A stretch of 64,000 nt of DNA from Symbiodinium natans (lineage: Eukaryota; Sar; Dinophyceae; Suessiales; Symbiodiniaceae), in assembly GCA_905221605.1 (NCBI GenBank), contig CAJNDS010002268.1:1310687-1374686 (forward strand), given 5' to 3'. The position numbers and the translations under genes were made by a program. Below the pieces are notes generated by a model. That model was given only the letters and a program-made list of their open reading frames with translations. It ran no database searches and was not told where the DNA came from. Below, one piece after another: positions 40,900-53,804 of this stretch. Positions within the stretch are counted from its first letter, which is position 1. Each line of letters opens with the position of its first letter.

Positions 40900-42660
40900 C
40901 AAGGTTTAGATCCAGGTTAAACCAAAATTGGCCCGAGGGCAAAAGCTGCCCGTGCAAATTGCCCAAAGTTCCAAGACGTCGAGCCACTCAGGCGCAGCGC
41001 CCTTCTAGCAAGCTTCCGGCACCAGCTCCCACTCCGTAGTGGTGCCGGTCGTTTCCAGTGGAGAAGATACAACAACTGACAAGAGGTCACTGCCGGCACG
41101 GCTCCCTCCAGCTTCGAAGGTTTAGTCAGAAACCTCCGGAACAGCGCATTTGCACACTCTTGTGGTGGAATTGGATTGAAGCAAGCTGGTAATTTCCCAA
41201 TGGCTCAGGTCCGCGTTGCAGGCACACCAGCGTGATTTGCGGTCGGTTTCTTCTTGTTGGATTGGTGTTGGCCTCTGGCCAAGACACGGTGCTGCACTCC
41301 TTCGCCAGAAGTGTCTTTTCTTCACTGGTAAGTCGGCCGTGGCGGCTTCCCTTGTGGAAACACTTTATGAAGGTTGCTCAGTCTTAAGTCCACGGTTAGA
41401 AACCACTGCTCACCGTTGGAAGCTTGCCTCCGTTGCAAGTGCGTGGCATTCTAGGCAGTCTCAGCCGGCGGGACGGTGCCTAAACTGCTGCATTTTCCCA
41501 AAGCTTTGTTTTTGTTGTTCTTTTGCCATTTTGCACTGCTTGCAGTCATGCATGCCGCTGCATTTCCAGGACCATGCTGCCCAGAAGAAGTCGTACGCTT
41601 GCCCAAAATCTGTTTCTGGCCAGTGGAGAACATTGCTGGCACAAGAAATTGCCAAGACTTTCTGGTCAAATTTTCTTTTCCGCACAAAATCATTAAAGTT
41701 GACCCGCCAGCATCAAAGATCTTTAACATCAAGTTGAGCGTGCATTGCAGGGTTAAATAGCAACATGACATATTCCTTTTCTGCACAAAATCATTGAAGT
41801 TGGCCCGCCTGCACCAAAGATCTTTAACATCAAGTCCATTGATCCTAGAAGGCGCGTCCATTGCACCGACAGTTCAACCGTGGTGTTGATTCGTTAGGGT
41901 TGCGGATTCAGCACCATTCAACAAATTTTCAAAATTTCTGAAGTATCCGAACATGTTAAAAAAACTTAACACGCGCAGGGAAGAATTGCAACGTGCAACC
42001 AAAAACGAAAGACAAAGAATTTGAGGGCACCCAGCCTGAAAGAAAGCAGAGTTTCTTCTGTTTAATCTTCTGTCAAATTTCAGTGCCTTGAATAATGGAA
42101 TGGAAATAAGGCTGGGCAACTCTTAAGTTGTTCTGGTCATGAATGAGAAGAGGTCAGTGTGATTGTTTTTTTTTTCAATGTTTGCAAGAACTGCAAACTT
42201 TGGAGAAATCGAGAAAAACACTGGAAAAAAGCCAGTCATAAAACTCCAAGCTTGTCCAGGTGGTCCCATCCACCCTCGCACAGGGTAGTTTTCAGAAGGT
42301 GCTTTCTGGAACCCTCCACACAGTCCTGGAGTGCCAGACGCCAGGTGAAAGTGGCATTCTCCAACAAGGCGCGGAAACTTACAGAAGAGCTTGCCTCAGT
42401 CCATTAAGTAACCCGTCGGCACACCAGCCCAACAAATATTAACCCAAAAATCCCAAAACCATTCCCGTTATTCCTTAGCCCAAATCTTAGCCCAACAAAT
42501 CCCGAAAACCAAATTTCCAAAACCCCGTTATACCTATATGCCAAATCTCAACCCGTAAATTCCAAGCCCAATATCAAGCCAAAAAATCCCAAAATCCCAA
42601 GCCCAAAATAAATCTCCGTAAAACAATATTCCGGAAATCCCCAGCCTAAACCCAAGAAAA
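40900..42660. other. Interval without a supported gene; short direct repeat
   Basis: Plus frame 41216-41737 (173 codons) and a possible plus-strand terminal exon at 42346-42405 (after a GCCAG acceptor, VKVAFSNKARKLTEELASVH then stop) are the best candidates but lack family motifs. A ~70-bp imperfect direct repeat sits at 41678-41745 and 41778-41842 (CACAAAATCATTAAAGTTG...). From 42430 to 42660 the sequence is CCCAAAATCCC-like low complexity. Confidence 0.3.
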
Positions 42661-42727
42661 AAATCTTCTGGAGCAAGCTTCCTTTAATGGAATTTAATAT
42701 TATATTATATCAATATTAAACTACATT

Positions 42728-42998
42728 TTACAAGTTTATAATATCCGCACAGCTTTCACCACAGGCAAGTCTATAAGTAAGCCAGTTAAAATGTTCATCC
42801 CATTTTTCAGGTGTTACCATCAATTTACATATTTTACATGTCTTGTGTCTCTTGCTAATCGTGTTTCTAATTGCTTTTGAAGCATATTATCAACAAGTTT
42901 GTGTATTCATAACACGATAAACATTGTAATTTATAAAACTTATTAATCGGCTTTTCTCTCTTACACTTTAAACAAATTTTGTTCTCGGGTTTCTCCAT
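42728..42998 (-). pseudogene. AT-rich broken gene for a small Cys-pair zinc-finger protein, possible viral origin
   Basis: Within a strongly AT-rich patch (42680-43020), the minus strand from an ATG at 42998 encodes ICLKCKREKP.NKFY....CLSC (two C-x2-C pairs), stops at 42867, and after two frame changes continues as TCKICKLMVTPEKWDEHF with further Cys and His before a stop at 42728. Paired C-x2-C modules with a K-E-K-P..x-F-Y spacing are common in small proteins of large DNA viruses and phages (general knowledge). The base composition is unlike all neighbours, which suggests transfer. It is broken by at least two frameshifts and so is not functional as read. Source unknown. Confidence 0.55.
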
Positions 42999-43446
42999 AC
43001 TACTTTACAGCGGTATTTCTTCAAGACGTTTTGTGCCATGATAATACACGTTTACCAGAAGGTGCAAACCTCTTAACCCCCTGGTTGCTAGCGCATGGTC
43101 ACTGTTGAAAAGATCTCTTGCCCCAGACCAACTTCAAATTTAGCAGCAGATTTATAAACCGCCCTAAACCAAAAACACAAACAGATCGTTTAGCAAGTGT
43201 TTTGGTAAGTGCTAACCAGAAAGACAGTGAAAAAAATTGCAATTGGAACTTAAGAGATCCATAAGAATGTGCATTTTGTGGTTTCGGCTGTTTTTATGTG
43301 TGTGCATGCAAAAGAGTGTTGTGGATGTGTGTGTGTGTGTAAGCATTTGTGGTTGCAAAGTGGGTTGGTTTGGAATGCTTTGGCTTCAGTGTGCAAGGAA
43401 AGTTTCAGTGTGTGGGTGTCTCAGAAGTGAATAATTTCTTAACTGC

Positions 43447-43520
43447 TGGGAACACCCGTTCCTTGATGTTGAGAACGCCCGTTCTCTAATTTCTTAAACG
43501 TTGGGAGCGCCCGCTCCCTT
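43447..43520. repeat. Three consecutive hairpins with the same loop
   Basis: GGAAC-ACCC-GTTCC, GAGAACG-CC-CGTTCTC and GGGAGCG-CC-CGCTCCC lie in a row, separated by AATTTCTTAA-like spacers. The stems differ by compensating changes. Confidence 0.7.
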
Positions 43521-43774
43521 CCGTTTAACTCATTTTTGGTGTCTCTTGTACATTGTGCAGTACGGATAGCTTCGGCGTAAGGTATCTGCATTATGTTGCA
43601 AGTGCGAATTAGTTTTACCAAATCTTTTAACTTTGCGGTGCATGTGAAGATAGGAGCATGTTTTTGCCGCAGTTTGAGATCAATGTTTATCTTTTGAACG
43701 CCGTGCATCATTCTCGACTGGCCCAAACTGCACTCGTCAGGCCCACCCGGCCGAGGGCACTAAATGTTGCTTGT

Positions 43775-44440
43775 GTTGATTTTGCTGTTGTGGACGGGGA
43801 AGGTGGGTGATGTTTGTTTGTGCGGTTAGTAAGAGCGAGAACGCCAAGGAAGTGCTTTGCGCATTGCGCTGGCCTTTGTCTGCTAGTAAGAGCGAGAACG
43901 CAGCAAAGGTTAGGCCTTTGAATAACTGCCCTACACCCAGCAGCAAGCCTGCCTCTCCCACCCGTGCAGCGTATCAACTCTTTGCAGCAGTGGAGTGCGC
44001 TTAGTACAAGTGCCACGTCCTCGAGCTAGTACGAGCCTTGCCGCCAGGTACCCGCACATGCGCAGACTGGTGTTGATTTGCCGTCGTGGACGGGGAAGGT
44101 GGGTGTTTGTTTGTTTGTGCGCTTCCCTTGGTTAGTAAGAGCGAGAACGCCAAGGAAGTGCTTTGCGCATTGCGCTGGCCTTTGTCTGCTAGTAAGAGCG
44201 AGAACGCAGCAAAGGTTAGGCCTTTGATGCATCCAGTTCGCGTGCGGTGGCTGTGCTGCTTGCTGTGTGGCTATACCAGCCACTGCATGCGTGAGGACTG
44301 TGCTGCTCACTGTGTGGCTTACACCAGCCCTTTGCCTGTTGATGCGAATAACTGCCCTACACCCAGCAGCAAGCCTGCCTCTCCCACCCGTGCAGCGTAT
44401 CAACTCTTTGCAACAGTGGAGTGCGCTTAGTGCAATTGCC
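43775..44440 (+). repeat. Imperfect tandem duplication (~245 and ~370 bp)
   Basis: 43775-44020 and 44070-44440 share GTGGACGGGGAAGGTGGGTG, the doublet AGTAAGAGCGAGAACGC, and the end from ACTGCCCTACACCCAGCAGC to GTGGAGTGCGCTTAGT. The second copy carries an extra ~110-bp block (44227-44345) that itself repeats GGCTGTGCTGCT/GACTGTGCTGCT. No supported gene. Confidence 0.85.
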
Positions 44441-44474
44441 ACGCCCCCTAGCTAGTACGAGCCTTGCCACCAGG

Positions 44475-45010
44475 TGCCCGCACATGCACAGGCTCGAGGT
44501 GCACAGGCCCGTCCGGGGCAGGCGTGGCTGTAGGTGCCTGCACATGCACAGGCTCAAGGTGCACAGGCCCCTCCGGGTCAGGCGTGCTTGCAGGTGCCAG
44601 CAAAAGCGCAGGCTCAAGGTGCACAGACCCTTCCGGGTCAGGCGCAGGCCCCTCCGGGTCAGGCGTGCTTGCAGGTGCCTGCAAATGCGCAGGCTCTGCA
44701 CTGACCCTTCCGGGTCAGGCGTGCTTGCAGGTGCCCGCACATGCGCAGGCTCAAGGTGCACAGGCCCTTCCGGGTCAGGCGTGCTTACAGGTGCCAGGCA
44801 AAGGCACAGGCTCAAGGGGCACAGGCCCTTCCGGGTCAGGCGTGCTCGCAGGTGCCAACACACTCAGGCCCTTCCGGGTCAGGCGTGCTCGCAAGTGTCC
44901 GCAAATGTACAGGTTCAAGCTGCACAGGCCCTTCCTGGTCAGGCGTGTTTGCAGGTGCCCGCACATGCGCAGGCTCAAGGTGCACAGGCTCGAGGTGCCC
45001 AGGTCCATGC
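44475..45010 (+). repeat. 60-bp minisatellite
   Basis: About nine copies of a GC-rich unit containing CCTTCCGGGTCAGGCGTGCT, GCAGGTGCC and ACATGCGCAGGCTCAAGG. Since 60 is a multiple of 3, each frame yields a 20-residue repeat on both strands; indels break every frame between copies. I do not call a protein. Confidence 0.9.
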
Positions 45011-45764
45011 CCAGGTCCTGTCGGGCACTTTCCCCTAGCGTGCCAGGCGGGTTGGGGTGCACGTTCTGCACACACTGCGCAAACCTCATGCGTCTGTGTG
45101 AGTCGCAATTCATGCGGCTGTGTGAGACGCAACTCTACACGTTGTCCTGCGTTTTGGGTGTAGGAGGGCTCAGGATCGCACTGTTGAGGTCTGCTGGCCG
45201 CTCCCCAAACCAAAGGCGATTAACAACCGAACGGTCTGGCCAGTCGGTGCAAGCGTGCTGGGTGTAGTGTTAAACTGTCCTTTAGTAGCATTGCCTATTA
45301 TGCACCTAGCGCTGCGGGGCTCCGCGAAGGCGTTGTTGATCAGCCTGGCGGGCTCGTCTGTGTGCAGCTCTGTGCGTGGTGGCAGCCGGCGGGTGTGCAG
45401 GAGTCTGCATTTAGGGTTTGGTTTGCGGCTTAGGTTTCTGGTCTGCCCCTCACCCTTGTGACAGTGCTAGTCGCAGCATAGGGCGGAGGCATCGTCCGGT
45501 TTCTGCTGGAAAAGTGCCTGGAACAACCGGCAGGAACAAGCCTGTTCATGCTGGCGGGGGCACTCCTTGCCACAAGCGCGTCATCGCTGTAATCGGCCTG
45601 TAATCCGGCGCGTCCCTGTTAACAAACGCCATGGCTCATGGACAGCGCCACCCCCTTAGAGTGCCGGATACAACGGACATCTGTTGGTCTATCTTGGTCA
45701 GCACGATGGACACACCTTGCTCGTTACGGCTTCTGCGATAAGGGAGTAAGCTTCTCAAACTGAT

Positions 45765-46275
45765 GCCTTGGTCTTCTCCAGAAGGCCCAGAATGATTAGG
45801 CGCCTCCGGAAGGCCCAGAAGTGCTTTGGCCTATCAAACTGTTGCCTAAACCCTCCCGGAAGGCTCAGAAGTGATTAGGCCTCTCAAACTGCTGCCTGAA
45901 ACTTCTCCGGAAGGCCCAGCAGTGGGTCGGCCTCTCCAACTGCTGCCTAAAAATTTTCCTGAAGGCCCAGCAGTGGGTAGACCTCAGAAATGATTAGGCT
46001 TCTCAAACTGCTGTCCCAACAGTTGCCTGAAGGCCCAGAAGTGATTAGGCTTTTCAAACTGCTGCCTCAACCTTCCCTGGAAGCCTCAGCAGTGATTAGG
46101 CCTCTCAAACGGCTGCCTAAAACTTCTCCGGAAGGCCCAGCAGTGAGTAGACCTCTCAAACTGCTGCCTAAACTTCTCCAGAAGGCCCAGAAGTGATTAG
46201 GCCCCGCAAACGGCTGCCGGAGCCTTCGCCAGCAGGCCCAGAATTTCAACCTTCTCCCGCAGGCCCAGAAGTGAC
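45765..46275 (+). repeat. ~60-bp minisatellite (GGAAGGCCCAG)
   Basis: Eight or nine diverged copies containing CTCAAACTGCTGCCT, CTCCGGAAGGCCCAG and AAGTGATTAGGC. It ends exactly where the first 447-bp repeat unit begins. Confidence 0.9.
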
Positions 46276-46285
46276 TAGGCCTACT

Positions 46286-49200
46286 GTTGCAGCCACAACC
46301 AGCAGCAACAAGGACAACAATTCACGGGCTGCGAACACACAGACCACCTCCACAAGAGATTCTACTTCAGCTCAACACGACAGCTGTCGTTGCAGGCGTG
46401 CTGTCTGTGGACAAAAATGGAGCAGCAATTCCCTGAAATTGGGGGGCCCGAAAACAGGGCCCAAAAAAGCTTCCAAAATTGGACCTACTTGTTGGCAGAA
46501 AGAGAGGAGGTCTTTTCATTGTTTAACATGCTTGGGTCCCAAATTATGACCCCAAAATGGGCCCAAAATTGGGACCCCAAAAATGGGTTCAAAACTGCTC
46601 CTGCAACCACAGCTGCAAATTCCATGGCGCTAAAGCCACCACACACACAGACACACATTTGCAGGACAGAAGAACAAGAATTGCAAAGCTGGTCCAGCAA
46701 AAATTTTGCAGATCTCAAGTTAAAAACCCACTGTTGCAGCCACAACCAGCAGCAACAAGGACAACAATTCACGGGCTGCGAACACACAGACCACCTCCAC
46801 AAGAGATTCTACTTCAGCTCAACACGACAGCTGTCGTTGCAGGCGTGCTGTCTGTGGACAAAAATGGAGCAGCAATTCCCTGAAATTGGGGGGCCCGAAA
46901 ACAGGGCCCAAAAAAGCTTCCAAAATTGGACCTACTTGTTGGCAGAAAGAGAGGAGGTCTTTTCATTGTTTAACATGCTTGGGTCCCAAATTATGACCCC
47001 AAAATGGGCCCAAAATTGGGACCCCAAAAATGGGTTCAAAACTGCTCCTGCAACCACAGCTGCAAATTCCATGGCGCTAAAGCCACCACACACACAGACA
47101 CACATTTGCAGGACAGAAGAACAAGAATTGCAAAGCTGGTCCAGCAAAAATTTTGCAGATCTCAAGTTAAAAACCCACTTTGGGGGGCCAGACGCGCGTT
47201 GCCAGAAATTCATGGTTGCAGGCACCCCCAATTCTGGTCCCCAAACTTGCTCCATTTCGTACTTTTGGAGACTGCATTGAGAGAACCAACACACACAACA
47301 CAGAGACACACGATACAGGACAACCGACAACCGCAAGGACCGACGGACCCACAAAGAAACATGCCAAATCACCAACCAAGTTGAACTAAAGGAAGGCCAA
47401 AATGCCAAAAAAACAAATCATGGACCCAAGGCCGACTGAGAACCAAGACCGATTCAACTCAAATAACAAGAAACAAACCAGGGGACCCGATCGACCAGAA
47501 GCTGAGCCACCACAACTCAGAACAAGGGAAAAAAGGACAGACTGAGCTCCAAGCACAACTTTGGAATCTGTTGGAAAGAGATCCGACCAGCAACATCTAA
47601 GGAACATGGACACAAACATGAAACAGACAACAGACAGGAAAAAAGCAAAACACAAAAAAAAAAACCACAATCAACAGACTCAAGAACTCCATGACCCAAG
47701 ATCGGACACTTGGAAGACCAAGGAGCCAACCAAGATTGACCAGAAACTGAAGAGAGAAAGGCAGCCTCTTCACTCCATCAGCAGCTTAAGGATAAAAATC
47801 AGCACCAAGACCACCGAAAAAAGACACAGAACCAACAGGACCGATCCAGCGACTCTAGAGACTCAGGAACTCCAAAGAAAATTTTGAACCAAAAAAGTCT
47901 CAAGGACCATTTAACAACCGGTGTTGAGGGTGTCTTGCACCATTTTAAGTCAGATCGAGCCCAAAGGTGTCTCAACACTACTTGGGCAGAAAAAACAAAA
48001 AAACCCAAAACCGGGTGTCTTAAGACCACTTTGATACCTTGAACCATGGGGTGTCTCGAACTTGCAGAGAGATTCCAAGAAATTTCTGCAGATGTTTGTT
48101 GTTTGCCAGAAAGTTGCAATAGTTGGTCTGCAAAAAGGAACCTTGAAATTATTTATCAAAAAAAGTGAGTCGAAAAAAAAACAGCACAAGCAAAACCTGA
48201 CAATCAACAAAAGTGAGACGATCCAAATGTGAAACCATCAAAAACAAGCTCTGAGAACAAAACACATGTCAGATGTACTCCGGTGTTTCGCTCGCTTCGC
48301 TCGCACTTATTCACATTGTGGAAAGACACTTTGCCTTTTCAAAACGGTTCGGTTTGGGCGTCGCGCGCAACATGGACGTCTCAGCAGTACAGTTGAACTC
48401 GTCTCGTCCTGCAGTTGATTTCTGTCCAAGCGGCACTGTCAGAGGCTTTCAAAAATGCTTGTTTCAAGCAATTTCAAATCGCGGACTTGGGAGGTCAAGA
48501 GGAGCTTTTCACGGAGAAGACGCGCTTCCTGACCATTGTTCAAAGCACTTCTAAACGATGGAGTGTTGGAAGATTTGCCGGATTCCTTGGCCATTGCTTC
48601 AAGCTGCTTTTTTCATCATCTTCAAAGATGTTTGAAAGCCACTGGAACGCACCTCTTTTTGCTTTTCAGCAACCGAATCTGAGCATCGAGGTCGTGCCAG
48701 GAAAGGGGGCCTGGGGGTCCTAGTTTAGGGGGTCCATTTGGCCCGCAAAATTAACTACACCCCTCCAGCCCCCCACAGTTGCAGCCACAACCAGCAGCAA
48801 CAACAAGGACAACAATTCACGGGCTGCGAACACACAGACCACCCCCACAAGAGATTCTACTTCAGCTCAACACGACAGCTGTCGTTGCAGGCGTGCTGTC
48901 TGTGGACAAAAATGGAGCAGCAATTCCCTGAAATTGGGGGGCCCGAAAACAGGGCCCAAAAAAGCTTCCAAAATTGGACCTACTTGTTGGCAGAAAGAGA
49001 GGAGGTCTTTTCATTGTTTAACATGCTTGGGTCCCAAATTATGACCCCAAAATGGGCCCAAAATTGGGACCCCAAAAATGGGTTCAAAACTGCTCCTGCA
49101 ACCACAGCTGCAAATTCCATGGCGCTAAAGCCACCACACACACAGACACACATTTGCAGGACAGAAGAACAAGAATTGCAAAGCTGGTCCAGCAAAAATT

Positions 49201-52200
49201 TTGCAGATCTCAAGTTAAAAACCCACTTTGGGGGGCCAGACGTGCGTTGCCAGAAATTCATGGTTGCAGGCACCCCCAATTCTGGTCCCCAAACTTGCTC
49301 CATTTCGTACTTTTGGAGACTGCATTGAGAGAACCAACACACACAACACAGAGACACACGATACAGGACAACCGACAACCGCAAGGACCGACGGACCCAC
49401 AAAGAAACATGCCAAATCACCAACCAAGTTGAACTAAAGGAAGGCCAAAATGCCAAAAAAACAAATCATGGACCCAAGGCCGACTGAGAACCAAGACCGA
49501 TTTAACTCAAATCACAAGAAACAAACCAGGGGACCCGATCGACCAGAAGCTGAGCCACCACAACTCAGAACAAGGGAAAAAAGGACAGACTGAGCTCCAA
49601 GCACAACTTTGGAATCTGTTGGAAAGAGATCCGACCAGCAACATCTAAGGAACATGGACACAAACATGAAACAGACAACAGACAGGAAAAAAGCAAAACA
49701 CAAAAAAACAACCACAATCAACAGACTCAAGAACTCCATGACCCAAGATCGGACACTTGGAAGACCAAGGAGCCAACCAAGATTGACCAGAAACTGAAGA
49801 GAGAAAGGCAGCCTCTTCACTCCATCAGCAGCTTAAGGATAAAAATCAGCACCAAGACCACCGAAAAAAGACACAGAACCAACAGGACCGATCCAGCGAC
49901 TCTAGAGACTCAGGAACTCCAAAGAAAATTTTGAACCAAAAAAGTCTCAAGGACCATTTAACAACCGGTGTTGAGGGTGTCTTGCACCATTTTAAGTCAG
50001 ATCGAGCCCAAAGGTGTCTCAACACTACTTGGGCAGAAAAAACAAAAAAACCCAAAACCGGGTGTCTTAAGACCACTTTGATACCTTGAACCATGGGGTG
50101 TCTCGAACTTGCAGAGAGATTCCAAGAAATTTCTGCAGATGTTTGTTGTTTGCCAGAAAGTTGCAATAGTTGGTCTGCAAAAAGGAACCTTGAAATTATT
50201 TATCAAAAAAAGTGAGTCGAAAAAAAAACAGCACAAGCAAAACCTGACAATCAACAAAAGTGAGACGATCCAAATGTGAAACCATCAAAAACAAGCTCTG
50301 AGAACAAAACACATGTCAGATGTACTCCGGTGTTTCGCTCGCTTCGCTCGCACTTATTCACATTGTGGAAAGACACTTTGCCTTTTCAAAACGGTTCGGT
50401 TTGGGCGTCGCGCGCAACATGGACGTCTCAGCAGTACAGTTGAACTCGTCTCGTCCTGCAGTTGATTTCTGTCCAAGCGGCACTGTCAGAGGCTTTCAAA
50501 AATGCTTGTTTCAAGCAATTTCAAATCGCGGACTTGGGAGGTCAAGAGGAGCTTTTCACGGAGAAGACGCGCTTCCTGACCATTGTTCAAAGCACTTCTA
50601 AACGATGGAGTGTTGGAAGATTTGCCGGATTCCTTGGCCATTGTTTCAAGCTGCTTTTTTCATCATCTTCAAAGATGTTTGAAAGCCACTGGAACGCACC
50701 TCTTTTTGCTTTTCAGCAACCGAATCTGAGCATCGAGGTCGTGCCAGGAAAGGGGGCCTGGGGGTCCTAGTTTAGGGGGTCCATTTGGCCCGCAAAATTA
50801 ACTACACCCCTCCAGCCCCCCACAGTTGCAGCCACAACCAGCAGCAACAAGGACAACAATTCACGGGCTGCGAACACACAGACCACCTCCACAAGAGATT
50901 CTACTTCAGCTCAACACGACAGCTGTCGTTGCAGGCGTGCTGTCTGTGGACAAAAATGGAGCAGCAATTCCCTGAAATTGGGGGGCCCGAAAACAGGGCC
51001 CAAAAAAGCTTCCAAAATTGGACCTACTTGTTGGCAGAAAGAGAGGAGGTCTTTTCATTGTTTAACATGCTTGGGTCCCAAATTATGACCCCAAAATGGG
51101 CCCAAAATTGGGACCCCAAAAATGGGTTCAAAACTGCTCCTGCAACCACAGCTGCAAATTCCATGGCGCTAAAGCCACCACACACACAGACACACATTTG
51201 CAGGACAGAAGAACAAGAATTGCAAAGCTGGTCCAGCAAAAATTTTGCAGATCTCAAGTTAAAAACCCACTTTGGGGGGCCAGACGTGCGTTGCCAGAAA
51301 TTCATGGTTGCAGGCACCCCCAATTCTGGTCCCCAAACTTGCTCCATTTCGTACTTTTGGAGACTGCATTGAGAGAACCAACACACACAACACAGAGACA
51401 CACGATACAGGACAACCGACAACCGCAAGGACCGGTCCATTTGGCCCGCAAAATTAACTACACCCCTCCAGCCCCCCACAGTTGCAGCCACAACCAGCAG
51501 CAACAAGGACAACAATTCACGGGCTGCGAACACACAGACCACCTCCACAAGAGATTCTACTTCAGCTCAACACGACAGCTGTCGTTGCAGGCGTGCTGTC
51601 TGTGGACAAAAATGGAGCAGCAATTCCCTGAAATTGGGGGGCCCGAAAACAGGGCCCAAAAAAGCTTCCAAAATTGGACCTACTTGTTGGCAGAAAGAGA
51701 GGAGGTCTTTTCATTGTTTAACATGCTTGGGTCCCAAATTATGACCCCAAAATGGGCCCAAAATTGGGACCCCAAAAATGGGTTCAAAACTGCTCCTGCA
51801 ACCACAGCTGCAAATTCCATGGCGCTAAAGCCACCACACACACAGACACACATTTGCAGGACAGAAGAACAAGAATTGCAAAGCTGGTCCAGCAAAAATT
51901 TTGCAGATCTCAAGTTAAAAACCCACTGTTGCAGCCACAACCAGCAGCAACAAGGACAACAATTCACGGGCTGCGAACACACAGACCACCTCCACAAGAG
52001 ATTCTACTTCAGCTCAACACGACAGCTGTCGTTGCAGGCGTGCTGTCTGTGGACAAAAATGGAGCAGCAATTCCCTGAAATTGGGGGGCCCGAAAACAGG
52101 GCCCAAAAAAGCTTCCAAAATTGGACCTACTTGTTGGCAGAAAGAGAGGAGGTCTTTTCATTGTTTAACATGCTTGGGTCCCAAATTATGACCCCAAAAT

Positions 52201-53760
52201 GGGCCCAAAATTGGGACCCCAAAAATGGGTTCAAAACTGCTCCTGCAACCACAGCTGCAAATTCCATGGTGCTAAAGCCACCACACACACAGACACACAT
52301 TTGCAGGACAGAAGAACAAGAATTGCAAAGCTGGTCCAGCAAAAATTTTACAGATCTCAAGTTAAAAACCCACTGTTGCAGCCACAACCAGCAGCAACAA
52401 GGACAACAATTCACGGGCTGCGAACACACAGACCACCTCCACAAGAGATTCTACTTCAGCTCAACACGACAGCTGTCGTTGCAGGCATGCTGTCTGTGGA
52501 CAAAAATGGAGCAGCAATTCCCTGAAATTGGGGGGCCCGAAAACAGGGCCCAAAAAAGCTTCCAAAATTGGACCTACTTGTTGGCAGAAAGACGAGGTCT
52601 TTTCATTGTTTAACCCAAAATGGGCCCAAAATTGGGACCCCAAAAATGGGCTCAAAACTGCTCCTGCAACCACAGCTGCAAATTCCATGGGGGCTAAAGC
52701 CACCACACACACAGACACACATTTGCAGGACAGAAGAACAAGAATTGCAAAGCTGGTCCAGCAAAAATTTTGCAGATCTCAAGTTAAAAACCCACTTTGG
52801 GGCCAGACTCGTGCGTTGCCAGAAATTCATGGTTGCAGGCACCCCCAATTCTGGTCCCCAAACTTGCTCCATTTCGTACTTTTGGAGACTGCATTGAAAC
52901 AAACCAGGGGACCCGATCGACCAGAAGCTGAGCCACAACTTAGAACAAGGGAAAAAATGACAGACTAGCTCCAAGCACAACTTTAGAATCTGTTGGAAAG
53001 AGATCCCACCACACAAAAAAACAACCACAATCAACAGACTTAAGAAACTCCATGACCCAAGATCGGATACTTGGAAGACCAAGAAGCCAACCAAGATTGA
53101 CCAGAAACTGAAGAGAGAAAGGCAGCCTCTTCACTCCATCAGCAGCTTAAGGATAAAAAATCAGCACCAAGACCATCGAAAAAAGCCAACAGAACCGATC
53201 CAGCAACTCTAGAGACTCAGAACTCCAAAGAAAATTTTGAACCAAAAAAGTCTCAAGCACCATTTAACAACCGGTGTTGAGGTGTCTTGCACCATTTTTA
53301 AGATCGAGCCTAAAGGTGTCTCAACACAACCTGGACAGAAAAAACAAAAAAAAACCCAAAACCGGGTGTCTTAAGGTTGCAATAGTTGGTCTGCAAAAAG
53401 GAACCTGAAAATTATTTACAAAAAAAATAAGTCGAGAAAAAAAAAAAAAAAAACAGCACAAGCAAAAACTGACAATCAACAAAAGCAAGACGATCAAATG
53501 TAAAACCATCAAAACAAGCTCTAAGAGTTCACATTGTGGAAAGACACTTTGCCTTTTCAAACGGTTCGGTTTGGACGTCGCACAAGCGGCACTGTCAGAG
53601 GCTGTCTTGGAAGATTTGCTGGATTCCTTGGCCATTGCTTCAAGCTGCTTTTTTCATCATCTTCAAAGATGTTTGAAAGCCACTGGAACGCACCTCTTTT
53701 GGCTTTTCAGCAAGGCCTGGGGGTCCAGTTTAGAGGGTCCATTTTGTCCGCAAAATTAAC
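46286..53760 (+). repeat. Nested tandem repeat array (447-bp unit within ~2.05-kb unit)
   Basis: The 447-bp unit starts GTTGCAGCCACAACCAGC and begins at 46286, 46733, 48778, 50825, 51481, 51928 and 52375. The copies at 46733 and 48778 continue to form 2045- and 2047-bp units that are almost identical. The copy at 50825 is internally deleted (656 bp). Those at 46286, 51481 and 51928 are single 447-bp units. The last (52375-53760) is a decayed long unit with many small deletions. Since 447 = 3 x 149, one frame stays open across adjacent units (505 codons from 51096). The repeats contain GGGGGGCCCGAAAACAGGGC and other self-complementary words, and no recognised protein domain. Confidence 0.95.
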
Positions 53761-53804
53761 AGTGGAATTTTGCTGTGTCCCGCATCAGGTGTAGTCGGTT
53801 GATA

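Noticed and set aside
43775-45270. ORFs of 100-267 codons on both strands
   Set aside because: They lie entirely in duplicated and minisatellite DNA with frame-breaking indels between units.
44475-46275. CRISPR-like array
   Set aside because: Tandem minisatellites without distinct spacers, in a eukaryotic context, and no cas genes.
51096-52613. 505-codon ORF
   Set aside because: Read-through of adjacent 447-bp repeat units whose length is a multiple of three; opposite-strand frames are equally open and no family is recognised.
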